A DNA stretch of 60,000 bases. Source: Strigamia acuminata (Eukaryota; Arthropoda; Chilopoda; Geophilomorpha; Linotaeniidae). Both the position numbers and the translations under genes were made by a program. Positions 32,235 to 42,186 of the stretch are shown here, piece by piece. Numbering within the stretch: the first letter of the stretch is position 1; every line of letters begins with the position of its first letter. The stretch spans positions 42,108,581-42,168,580 of the forward strand of contig OX442314.1 in the NCBI GenBank assembly GCA_949358305.1. Direction: 5' to 3'. Under the pieces are notes generated by a model, which did no database searches, was not told where the DNA came from, and saw only the letters and a program-made list of their open reading frames with translations.

Positions 32235-33413
32235 TGTTGCGTTCCTGACGGTTCCAATTGACTTTTCACAACAACACTAAATTTATATTTAGTCACTATG
32301 GGATTTTTCCAATTGCAAGAGATCCCGGCGTTCACCTGTGGAAGCAGTTGAATGCCGTTTATAGGTCTTCTATCGGGTGGGTTAGCCGTTAAGTCGGTGT
32401 CTAGGGATTTGATCTCGAATAAAGGCTAGTTTAGTTATTTTAAATCAAACAGTTAATCAATTTATTGAGCGTTAATTACAGGTTCAATTGAAAAGAATGT
32501 TAATATGATGGGTTCTAAAAGAATGATGTCGTCTGCGTGGAAGGCGACGTGCTCGAAGCAGCGCGGGACTCCTTCGGGCGGGAAAAAGCAGTGCAGAAAT
32601 GGCGACACGTCGCCGCGCAAATTCTGCGAAGTGAGAAAGGAAGCGTGAAGCCGAAAGACTTCACAAAGAGTGTCGGCTGTTAAGCCTGACAAGACGGGAA
32701 ATCTTAGGTTAAACCCTAGATTGCAACGGGAGATTTCCGTTGGAGACAAGTAGTCAAACGGCGGGTACCGCCGATCGTTAAAACCTGACTGGAGATCCGC
32801 TACAATCTGAATCGGAATCGTCGTCAACAGGTCGAGGAGCGGCGACGACGGCTCTGCAATCCTCGGCGGCTGGCTGGCGTCGATCTTCAACGGCGTGGGC
32901 GCGTTGGTCTTCGGGCGGCGGCGGGAACGACGGTGGTTTGGGCCGTCGTGCGTCGTCTTCGCGGCTCGGAAAGTGATTCGTTTGAACGTTGGTTCAAACA
33001 AATCGGGTTGAAACTTGGCAAAACTCACGAGTCACGGACAAAACAGTGTTTTTGGTTGTGAACAAAGCTGTGTCGGTGTGAACGGTATGAGTGTGATGCA
33101 AAGAGTGAGTAATAATTCGAATTATTACTCGGAATATGGCCGGAAAACGGCCAGTGCGCAGGCGTGGCGTGTGCCAAGGCACGCTTCAGCCCTAGCTACG
33201 GTGCAAAATTTGGGGATTGACTTAGCAACGCCCCAATCCAGGGCTCAAAATGCCAGGGCAGCCGTTACAGCTTCTGGGCCAATTGCCCAAAAGCGCAACA
33301 GGTGCACGGCAAAAAACACAATTCTAATAATTATGGTTAAAATATAAATAATATCTTAAAAACGTGGTAGAAAAACCTCTCCACAAATGAAGTGAACATT
33401 TGAGATCGTAACA
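32235..33413 (-). repeat. 5' LTR of element A
   Basis: TG...CA termini, 1,179 bp, matching 20234-21412 at all but two positions noted. The promoter should lie here; a TATA-like TATTTATATTTT occurs near the U3 start. GTGAGT at 33028-33023 is a candidate donor for spliced RNAs encoding ORF2 and ORF3. Confidence 0.95.
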
Positions 33414-33417
33414 ACCT

Positions 33418-33790
33418 TGAGTGTGAAAAGAGTATACACGAAACCACTTCCCTGAACCCAACCTCCGGTCGTACATCTGTTCAAACCATTCAAGGGGGGC
33501 TCTGCCCCTCCCTGAACCCCTCCCCCGCCCTTTCCCAACCCCCTGCCGCTGTGCCCTGTAGAACCAGCGACGACAGCAACCACAACAAAAATAACAATGG
33601 GCCATATGATTCCCTGCTTAAGCTACAGCCATTAATCTCCTGATTTCCGCTTCCGTTTTCATTTGCTCCCAAAACCGTCAATGCCATTCGATTCCCCACC
33701 CTTGACTACCCCTAAAACCAAATTTTGGAGATGATCTGAGAGGTGGCCCATAAAGTAAAATTATACCATTTGTTCCCCGCCCGCTGCCGA
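33418..33790. mobile_element. Right half of the foldback element
   Basis: Begins with TTGAGTGTGAAAAGAGTATA, the inverted copy of about 20100-20118. It ends with the inverted copy of 19665-19800 (GGCCCATAAAGTAAAATT). The centre (about 33440-33620) is GC-rich and not shared with the left half. Confidence 0.65.
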
Positions 33791-34346
33791 ATATTGCGAG
33801 AGCGCTATTGAGTTTACTATGAGACTCTCGTCGTCGTCGTCACCGGCAAACTTCTCGAGCGAACTGTCGCCTATATCTGTAACCCACCGCGAGCTTCTTC
33901 CTGAGTTTACAGATACAAGTCATCGTACGAACGAGAATAATTTCTCCGGCGAGTCTGACTCGCCATTTTTCAAGCGCAGTTTGTTGCGCGCCAAATTTTC
34001 GCGCTCAACGATTAACCGTCGTTGTTAGCGCCTTCCATTGTTTCGAGTGAGTCTCGTCGCTCACTCGTCTCATTTCCTTTTTTCTCACTTATTAACCGTT
34101 AATTCTAGTCATTAATTCCTGATTTCCTTCATTCATTATATTTCATAAAATTATCTTGTAATTTTCGACCGATTAAAGTATATTTGTCATTTTTATTCAA
34201 TTCAACCGCCGTTTTCCTTTCATAAAAATACCCCTAGACACCATTTTACAGGCAGCCGAGTATAAGGTCTATAAACGGCATCTCAATTGCGAATTGCTTG
34301 ACAGCAAGGTAAGTATTTTGTCAAGCAAATTCTCGGATCGCAACAC
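33791..34346 (+). repeat. LTR-like remnant, boundaries uncertain
   Basis: The block contains CCACCGCGAGC and other pieces shared with 19560-19665, a segment GGTCTATAAACGGCAT also found in the LTR of element A in inverted orientation, and ends GATCGCAACA, like the end of that LTR. No pair or target duplication was found. Confidence 0.35.
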
Positions 34347-35271
34347 CCGCAAATGATTTATTATGCTGTTTATTAGCACAAATCAATTAAGATGAATGGA
34401 AACAAACAACAACAACAACAACTCTCTATTCTTTTCTATTTTTTCAATTTTGATTCATTCCTCCATTTTGCACTTGCATTTTTGCTAATTCTGCTTGGAA
34501 ATCGACAAAAACGGTGTCTTGCATTGCTTCTCCGATGATTTGCCATTTCTTGCGGGACGAAATAACGTAATTGTAATGTTTTAAGGGTGTTTAATCACTC
34601 GATGTCGTGTGTGTATTCGTGGGGAATACGGCATCCATCTATTTTATTATGAAGATTAGTTATAATAAAAATAATAATTTTTCAAATTAAATCGTTTTTA
34701 CTAAAAAAAAAAAACATACGTTGATACTTTGCACGAAACCGAGACGAATGGGACCGAAAAGATAAAAAAAAAAAATAGGAAACAAAAAACATAGAATCGA
34801 AAACAACAAAAACGAAGAAAACAAGAACGAGACCGAGAAGAGAAACGACAATTACGTTTACACAAATTTTTACCTGTGGGCTGTAATGAATATTCTCCCT
34901 TAAAAAACGCCGAACGTGGACGAAGAGGGACCGGTCGTGGAGGACAATGGCGCGGTGGATGTAGTTACTGTACGGTAATTATGGTCGTGACCGAAATTTC
35001 AATTCTAGCAAATTTTGCTTAAAAAAGTTTTCTGTCTATACATACAATTACTCTGCACAATCGTACAGGGAAAAAAATCAATAATAAGTTTAAATTTTGA
35101 ACATTTCTTGCACGTATGGTTGATGTTTTGTTTGCCAGACGGTGACGTCCATCAAACGTCAAGCCCAATCACCTGCATACGCACATAATGCGATCCTCTG
35201 CCCTGAATATATAATTAAACAAACTATAGACACTTTGGGACATTCCAAATTGGCTCGACCTTAGCACCAAC
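34347..35271. other. Non-coding stretch upstream of an accessory ORF
   Basis: AT-rich with purine runs; no gene seen. It probably contains the untranslated internal part of the eroded element that carries the ORF at 35272. Confidence 0.4.
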
Positions 35272-36372
35272 ATGCGAAAACGATCCAACGACGAGACTTT
35301 CGAAAGTTTGCCAAAACGAGCGCGAATTATATGGAATCGGTGCACCATGTGCAGCGGACAGGGCTATTGGCGACTCGGAGCGTGGCTACTGCCTTGCTTC
35401 AACTGCTCAGGCACCAAGCAGAGGCCAAGCCACAAAGAATTGGAGCCTAATTTGGCAACCTTCGCGAGGCGTTGCACGGAAGTATCATGCCCCTGGGACG
35501 AGGAATGGAAGTTGGATTCTTCGCCCTTCCAAGCGACAAGAAAAATACAATTGCGTAAAGTTTTGGATGAGTTAAAGGGGATGGTGTCATCAGCTTTGGA
35601 AACAACCGAAGAGGAGCAAGACACACTACTGGTCGACGACGTACACACGCAAAAGCCATTAGAAAAGGAGATTTCTACAGATTGCTTAGACCCGGTGGAC
35701 GAGATCAGTTGTGGTGGTTCATTGCCACCATCTTGTTGTCCACTGTGTGGATGGCAAGGAATGTATCTTGAAAAGCACTTGGATGCGACGCATCCTGGCA
35801 GTGATAAAGAAACTCTTTTGCCCGTTGGTAAGTGGATGTATTTCTACAATCAGCAAGGAATGGATTTCGAATCCGACACGGAAGAAGAGGGAGAATTCAG
35901 TTTTGATGACAGTTGTTTGGGGAAACCACACGTCAAAGTCACGGCAGAAATATCCATTCATTTGGTCAAGTTAACGAAAGATTATTACGAAGAGTTAATT
36001 CGAGAAGAAACTCAGCCAGTAGTGAGTGTTGCAAAAATTAGAAAGATCTTTGAGAAATTGACGGACGATTTGAGCATGCAAGTCAAACAACTCAGTCCTA
36101 AACAGTTGTACATGAATGTGTACCGTAGAGTGAAAGATCATTTTGAAAAACGTAAGAGATTAGACAACTGTCGTGGATTAACGTCGGATTGTGCGCCAAC
36201 TCGTCAACATACTGAGGACTTGCGCATGGTTAGGAGAAAACGGCCGTGGGATGAACAATTGGCACGCAACACGTCCATGCAACGTGTGGCGCACGAGTAC
36301 AACATTGCAGAAAGGCAGAGTTTTTGTGGGCAAAACAGAAATGAAAACCAGCACCACGGACGGAAACGGTGA
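35272..36372 (+). CDS. Accessory ORF with DnaJ-like zinc motif, from an older element
   Basis: From ATG 35272, 366 residues. Near residue 24 is CTMCSGQGYW...PCFNCSG, a CxxCxGxG half followed by a second CxxC: the layout of one DnaJ-type zinc-binding repeat. A second Cys/His group (CCPLCGWQGMYLEKHLDATH) at about 160-180 resembles a C2H2 finger. An acidic block and a basic, helical C-terminal half follow. The motif has the same form and N-terminal place as in ORF3 of element B (47744-49009), and an eroded copy of the element B LTR lies 296 bases downstream. It is therefore the last ORF of a truncated element of the same lineage. The intact frame beside an eroded LTR is odd and could mean selection or domestication. 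Confidence 0.6.
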   Translation: MRKRSNDETFESLPKRARIIWNRCTMCSGQGYWRLGAWLLPCFNCSGTKQRPSHKELEPNLATFARRCTEVSCPWDEEWKLDSSPFQATRKIQLRKVLDELKGMVSSALETTEEEQDTLLVDDVHTQKPLEKEISTDCLDPVDEISCGGSLPPSCCPLCGWQGMYLEKHLDATHPGSDKETLLPVGKWMYFYNQQGMDFESDTEEEGEFSFDDSCLGKPHVKVTAEISIHLVKLTKDYYEELIREETQPVVSVAKIRKIFEKLTDDLSMQVKQLSPKQLYMNVYRRVKDHFEKRKRLDNCRGLTSDCAPTRQHTEDLRMVRRKRPWDEQLARNTSMQRVAHEYNIAERQSFCGQNRNENQHHGRKR

Positions 36373-36667
36373 TTGCCACTTCGTTATTTTTCCTTTTTAC
36401 AAATTTAATTGAATGTATTTCGTTGCAAAGATAAATTTCCCACATGAATACTGTAGCTTGGTAAAACCACCCGTAAAATCGACTGAAAAAATACGCCACA
36501 CTATGTAATCAAAATTCAGTACGTGCATTGTATTAGCTTTCACAATTTATTAGGTAATAAAATTTCTGGGTTTTTAAAAATTTGATAAAATCGAACGTGG
36601 TTTTATAAAATAAAACGCTGTGTTTAAGAAAAGATATCAATCAAACTTCTGAAACGGCCATTGTGAC
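36373..36667. repeat. Spacer holding a dispersed 75-bp repeat copy
   Basis: 36503-36575 (CAGTACGTGCATTGTATTAG, ending TTTCTGGGTTTTT) is nearly identical to 51938-52012. The rest is AT-rich non-coding DNA. Confidence 0.7.
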
Positions 36668-36950
36668 CAGTTGTCCCTGCACGATCACTTGCCTGCAGCG
36701 CCTGTTGCGGTTCTCTGCAACCAGGTAGAGCTGAGGGCCCTAGACTGACACATCAAGCCCCGGAAGTGACCCTTCAAGAGGTTTGTGCTCGGGTTTGTGG
36801 GCCCCATAGGCCCAAGGAGTAGTTCAACAGCCAACAAGGCGAACGGTCGCATTCTCCGAACTGACTGCGATGGCGACCAACACCAACACCACGGCAACCT
36901 TGTCGCCCGCCGGGACATGAGCGTCCGTTGTGGCCGCGTTAATTCGAACA
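36668..36950 (+). repeat. Eroded, deleted copy of the element B LTR
   Basis: TGTGACCAG(T/C)TG(T/C)CCCTGC opens it, and shared blocks follow in the same order as in the LTRs at 39340 and 49505: CTGTTGCGGT, GCAACCAGGT, CCCCGGAAGT, AAGGCGAACGGTCGCAT, GTCGCCCGCCGGGAC. Several internal deletions and many substitutions make it much older than element B. It would be the 3' LTR of the element carrying the ORF at 35272. Confidence 0.8.
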
Positions 36951-37170
36951 ATTTTTTATTAAAACTTGTTAATCGATGACTTTTCAAAGAAAAGTCTTAA
37001 CAGCTTTGTTAGTTTTGAATACACGCAAAATTTATAATTTATTTTAACAATTACAAATATTTTACTAAAACAAATGAACTTATATTAAATTCTTTCCTTT
37101 TCTTCCTTTCGAAACCAGAAGTGACGTTAAAAATGTCATTATTTCCGAAAGGAAAGTAGCCAAAGTTACT

Positions 37171-37662
37171 TTAGTTGGCTCTTCGATTCTCCCCTGGTTG
37201 CGGCTGCGCCCAAACTCGGGACGGGACGACACTCGTTGAGGCCAACGACTGCATGATGGCATAACTCCAGGCGCCCGCGGTTGTTGTGGGAACCCACGAC
37301 ACAGTTGGCGGTGCCACAGCAACAACTGGCTCAACTCGTGCCAGTGGTGGCTGGAATACTGGTGCGCTAGTCGGCATCGACATCTCGATATCCGATGGCG
37401 CCTGGATCATCTGTGCCAATGGGTCTATCAAAGTAGGCCTTTTCCTCATTAACCCAGGGTGGGACGCCACCCAGTTAAAGACTCCTAATTGCTCAGGTGT
37501 TAAACTGAACTGGGGAATCTTCAAACTTCGGATTCGTTGCCGCTTATTCGAGCGGTCGTGCGAATCGCTCGACGAAGATGACGAGCTACTTGGGCTCATT
37601 TCTTGCCACGATCTCGAATGTCGCCTGCTCCTCTTGGAACGATGCTTTGAAGAGCGTTCCAT
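37171..37662 (-). CDS. Small Ser/Arg-rich ORF of unknown function
   Basis: ATG at 37662 stands three bases after a strong acceptor (TTTTTTTCAG), and 163 residues follow. The start is rich in Ser, Arg and Lys (RSKRSRRHSRS, then a run of eight serines); the middle is folded-looking (LTPEQLGVFNWVASHPGLM); the end is proline/alanine/valine-rich. The coding bias is convincing, but no domain is recognised. It is opposite in strand to the neighbouring ORF and LTR remnant. It may be an accessory ORF of another element or a host exon. Confidence 0.45.
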   Translation of the reverse strand: MERSSKHRSKRSRRHSRSWQEMSPSSSSSSSSDSHDRSNKRQRIRSLKIPQFSLTPEQLGVFNWVASHPGLMRKRPTLIDPLAQMIQAPSDIEMSMPTSAPVFQPPLARVEPVVAVAPPTVSWVPTTTAGAWSYAIMQSLASTSVVPSRVWAQPQPGENRRAN

Positions 37663-38236
37663 ACTTCTGAAAAAAAGAAAATTATTTTTAGTGACATAAC
37701 TCTTTTTACTACAATTTATCACAATAAATATTTTGTAATGTTTTTTGTCAAAAAGATCTTATTAACCCACAAATAATACTTTATCCGTAATAAATGTTTT
37801 TCCGTTTACAATTTATTTTAATTGTTTTTTAGACTTGGGGTAACACTTCACTGTGAATCACTCTTGGTTGCTAGGCAACCAGTATTTTCGTTGTTTCTGG
37901 GTCATTCCAGATACTTTTAATCATTTTTTTTTGTTTTACGACAAGTGAATCGACTCGTCCAAATATTTGGACTAACACTACAATATTTTCTAGAGAAAAT
38001 AATTTAATTCGGATAATTATATCCGTTTCGATCAAAAATTTGTTTTTGATAGGTAAAGTACACGTGAAAACCGCGAAATCACGTTTAAATCCGGTATTCT
38101 CAGATTTTATATGACTAACCTAGAATAAACTTCGTCGTAGCAAACTTTTAACTACGGTACCTGTCATCAATATTTATTTACATTTAAATAAATTCTTCTT
38201 CAAAATTTTACATAAATTCTTGCAACTCGAGAGTTT
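37663..38236. other. Intergenic, nothing recognised
   Basis: AT-rich sequence; upstream exons for the ORF at 37171-37662 would be expected here on the minus strand, but none is clear. Confidence 0.4.
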
Positions 38237-38239
38237 AAT

Positions 38240-38494
38240 CGGGTGTTCAATCATTTCGTCGCCGGAATTGACGACGAAATGAGGCTGTTTTCCAGCTTGG
38301 ATGTATTTTGGTTTCCTTTTTTTGTCCGTTCGTTTCGTCGCCGGTCACTTCGGCTGTGGGTTTGACGTACGACGTACGGTACGTTGCTATGTGTCACGAA
38401 ACGAACGGCGACGAAATGACCCGCAAAATTCAGCATTACAAAATGCACTTTTTTGTCTTAAGACTATGAAAAGATCGGCAACGAAATGACCCGA
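38240..38494. repeat. Cluster of palindromes built on TTTCGTCGCCG
   Basis: TCATTTCGTC and GACGAAATGA pair across 38251-38282. GTTCGTTTCGT and ACGAAACGAAC pair across about 38330-38406. CGACGAAATGACCCG recurs near the right end, matching the inverse of the left end (CGGGT...TCATTTCGTCGCC). It is probably a small TIR element; no coding region. Confidence 0.5.
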
Positions 38495-39339
38495 CTTCTT
38501 TTATCGGCTCCGAATTAATTTCTTGCCGACGCTTGCTCAAATCGGGTCTCAATTGCGACCTGATTATTTCGTAATTTCAACACATATGTATTTGATTATT
38601 TTGAATTCCATCGCTATCTTAAATCACGACAAATAACGAGACAAATCACGTTTCTAATTCCACGTGCTTTGCTCGATCTAATTAACTAAACTTTTAACAC
38701 ATTTTTTCTCTTCTTTTGATTAAAATTATAAATGAAAACCACTTACGGTTTTAAACCTAATTCTTTAGGTTTTCACACGCTGATGAAAAGATGGCACGAA
38801 GAGGACAAGATGGCGACTATCGGCTGACCATTTGTAGAACTTGGTTACGCTACTTACGCAATGAATCTTGGGATTTTTTGTATTAATTAACTGGTTCAAG
38901 GTTTATTAATACTCCTCTCCTTTATTATCTCGTTTCCTCACGAGATGAGATCACTCATTTTGGGTGATTTTCCGGCATTTAATTAAATGTACACACTTAT
39001 TTTAATTTACATACAGTATATCATTTATAACTATCGATATTTCTCATTTTATAATGAAATATTGCCTGGTATGCTTTATAAATTTACATTTAAATATAAA
39101 TACTTAGGGTTTGTTGTATTTTGATCCCCCGGTGATGGGATTATTAATCGCTACACACCTTAGCTGATTTATTAAATACAAAAATGTGTTTTGTTAGAAC
39201 TTGTGATCAACCGATCACTTAGTGTTTCCGCATTGTTGATACGGTTTTTTCAACACTGCTGTGATTTTTTGAACGACAAAATCATCAGTATACGTGGTTT
39301 TTGGTTTTCTCTCTCTTGTGGACGAGTTCGAGGTTGTAC
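38495..39339. other. Intergenic with dispersed repeat copy at 38760-38850
   Basis: 38764-38852 (CTTTAGGTTTTCACACGCTG, GACAAGATGGCGACTATCGG) is a second copy of 59346-59452, which has an extra internal stretch. The segment 39250-39335 on the minus strand is one half of an ORF cut by element B. No other gene is seen. Confidence 0.5.
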
Positions 39340-39962
39340 TGTGACCAGCTGCCCCTGCGCACGGGTCGCTGCACTGCAACGGCAATGCACTTGGCGCAGC
39401 TCCAGCGCCTCTCGTATCTCGCGCAGCCTGTTGCGGTCCCCCGCAACCAGGTGGAGCTGCGGGCCTTTGGTCAAGCAGGATCGGGCCCCGGAAGTCGCCC
39501 TTCCGGAAGTGGTTGGTCCCCGTAGGGACAAGAGAGTTGTTGATCAACCAGCAAGGCGAACGGTCGCATCGCGACCGCCTCCGAAACTGGCTGCAAAGAT
39601 AACCCGAACTATCGGCGTGGCGACGTTGTCGCCCGCCGGGACCTGAGCGTCCAGTTGCGCCACGTCCGCCGGACGTTAACCGTAACTTCGGCGGCGTGGC
39701 CCAAAACCGATTACCGACCTCGTGTGTCATGGCGGCCGATGGCCGCCGTGCCACGCGGTCTGATTAGGGACGGTTCGAAGGAACCGCCGCCTTGGGAAAT
39801 ACACTATGGGACACTACAATCATACCCCTAGACATCCAATAAAGCCATAACTAAAACTATATTGTGTCTCCGTGTATTTCGTGGTTTGTTTTATCGTGTG
39901 TGTTGCGTCCAGCGCCTCCGTGGCTCTCCCCCGACCACGTGGCGTCCGTCCGAACACTCACA
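39340..39962 (+). repeat. 5' LTR of element B
   Basis: Starts TGTGACCAGCTG, ends GAACACTCACA. GC-rich U3, with AATAAA near the 3' third (in CATCCAATAAAGCC) as the poly(A) signal. No clear TATA box. Confidence 0.95.
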
Positions 39963-39964
39963 AT

Positions 39965-39982
39965 TGTGGGCCCGTCCAGGAT
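39965..39982 (+). other. Primer binding site of element B
   Basis: TGTGGGCCCGTCCAGGAT two bases after the LTR differs at two positions from the primer site of element A and belongs to the same tRNA-Pro-like class. Confidence 0.7.
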
Positions 39983-42186
39983 TTTGAATTCTCTTGCGAA
40001 TACTATTCTAATTTACTGATTGTGTGAAGCACAATATTAAATGAATTTTTTCTTTCAACTAGAGGGGGAAATTTCCTTGGTCATGATTGTGATAGGGGGT
40101 CAGCAGGCGAAACGGCCGCTAATCGCTGACCATTGGACCCTGATCAGACAAAAATTGGTGGCTTTGCATGTCCAGCTTGCCTGGGTACTGGCAAGCCGGG
40201 ACTTACACTAGCCACACTTTCCAACGGTCTTCTATTCCTTTCTAGCTTAGCCTAAAAAACTGAGTGGTTGGGAGGGGAATATAATTCCAAACCTTCTTTA
40301 TTATTTCTATTTCTTGGTGCGCAGCCCAAGTAAAAGTAATGGAACAGTCTGCAGCGTATTCAAACTCGATTCGTGGAGGAGGCGCGCTGGTGGCCACCAG
40401 CAAACCAAATCCCACGGGGGAGAAGCGGTCATATTCCAGGTGCCACGCTGCAATCACTGGTTCCATTATGGGCCGGGCGAGGAGGCGATGTTGAACTGAG
40501 CTTTGAGTGACATCAAATTTCTTGTAGGACGTTTAGTCGCTTGGATGCAGGTTGCTAGCTTAGTGGTCGCTGGCGCGGGAACAGTCACGTGCGGTGAGTT
40601 GGCGTGTAGTTGGACCCGAGTGGCAGCGAAGTGTCCGCACACATGGGAAGACTGCCTTGTTTTTTGTTGCGACTCATAATTTATGGGTTGCGTTGTGGCT
40701 GCTCAAGGCGCTCATCCGGGTTCACATCGGTCATAATCCTACCCTGTCCCGTGTACTGGTTGGTAGGCAACTGCAAGTTAACGTATTTAACCCAAGAGTT
40801 GCTGAAATTGGGACACGGACAGCAGGGAGAGCTGCCGGAGGTACGGGGATACCGATGGTGAAGTGCTCAAATGGCACAGAGAGTTCGTTAGGGCGTAGGA
40901 ACGATATCTGTGCGTTCAGGTAGCTACCAACTTTGAAAAAAGATTGGGAATCTAGCCTGTAACTTTTGTTTCTGAATTTTATTCACTCTTGCTTGATTTC
41001 TGGGCTACTGCAGTTTGTTAAAGGACTGTGCTCAAACCACAGTCTGGAGCAATCTCTGTAATTTGGAAATTAGTTGTTTTTACATCTTTTTCATTTTTTA
41101 CTTTTTCTCTAAACTTCCCTATCTATGATTTTCATGGTTTTCTTGGGACTCCACACCTGACAGCGGTAATAATCACCTCAAATGCCGGGTTGTATACAGC
41201 GTCAAATGGAGGGCGATATGGCTTCACAATGGCGGCTGAAGGGTGGGACCCAAGGCGACTAGGGACAGAAGATGCATTTCCTTCTTACTTTAAGTGCAAC
41301 TGACTGTTCCACAAAAAACACCATTTCATTGGGATGAACAGACATCTCAGTGTAGGCACGTTTCTGTCGAAAGGCAGCCTCGTGCAGACTGGAATGAGTC
41401 TCCGAAAGGGGTGAGCGGGCGCGTTTGTTGGTCTCTTGGGGCAGAAGAAGAGATTGCAACAATATCCCCGTAGTGTAAATATCTGCAAAAACCTTCTGCT
41501 AAAAATTGGAACTTTTTGGGTGTCTTTTAGATTAAAAAACACCCAGTATTTTGTAATTTTTTATTTTTATTTTCTTATCTTTCTTCCTCTGTTTCTTCTT
41601 GCGAGGCATCAAGAATCGGTTTGTCTGCGCGCTAGCGCGGTTTGATTTTGTTATTTGTTGCTAACAATGATAAAATTAACTGGTTTGAAAATTTCGAAGT
41701 TCTACAGACATGATTTCGTGCTTTTTTAGAAAAGCACAAAAGTCATGTTTTTGTGGAATCAGACCATTTTGATCTGGTTCAGAACTTCTAGTTCCAAACC
41801 GAAAAATCACTATTGTTTTTTCAAAAAGTGTTGTTTTTTCTGCAGAAATGTAGGAATTGGAACATTAAAACGGTCGAAATTTTGTTTTTATTTTAAAAAT
41901 CAAACATGGCGACTGGAAAGACAATAGAAAAACATGTGGAAATCTCGGAATTTTCGAGAATGATTGGAATTTCAAATTTCGACATTTTCTTGGAACTCTG
42001 GGAAATTGATTCTATAAATTATTTTAATTTTCTACCAATGGGAAACCAGGGGGGGGAAGTGACATCACTAATCCCTCTCCCAAGAATGGCTACTTGAGCC
42101 TAATCTCCTGTCTCCTCATTGGTCGTGACTTAATTCCACTTGTTCACCTTGCAAGCTGCGGTCCTGCTTTTGGTCACATTGTGTCA
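39983..42186 (+). other. Long untranslated leader of element B
   Basis: About 2.2 kb between primer site and gag without a convincing frame. It presumably holds packaging and splice-donor signals; none was identified with confidence. Confidence 0.6.

Larger units (their letters stand above)
20234..33413 (-). mobile_element. Gypsy LTR retrotransposon A, complete structure, pol broken
   Basis: Two 1,179-bp LTRs flank gag, pol and extra ORFs on the minus strand. ACCT occurs on both sides (20230-20233 and 33414-33417) as the 4-bp target duplication. PR-RT-RNaseH-IN order in pol defines Ty3/Gypsy. The LTRs differ at only two positions seen (near 21197 and 21325), so insertion was recent, yet pol carries two frameshifts and gag an in-frame stop. 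It may have been copied in trans by intact relatives, or assembly errors may account for some breaks. Confidence 0.92.

Noticed and set aside
39191-39646. Frames of 90-180 codons across the element B LTRs (also 49431-49919)
   Set aside because: GC-rich LTR DNA gives open frames in several phases; they join LTR to unrelated flanks and differ between the two copies.
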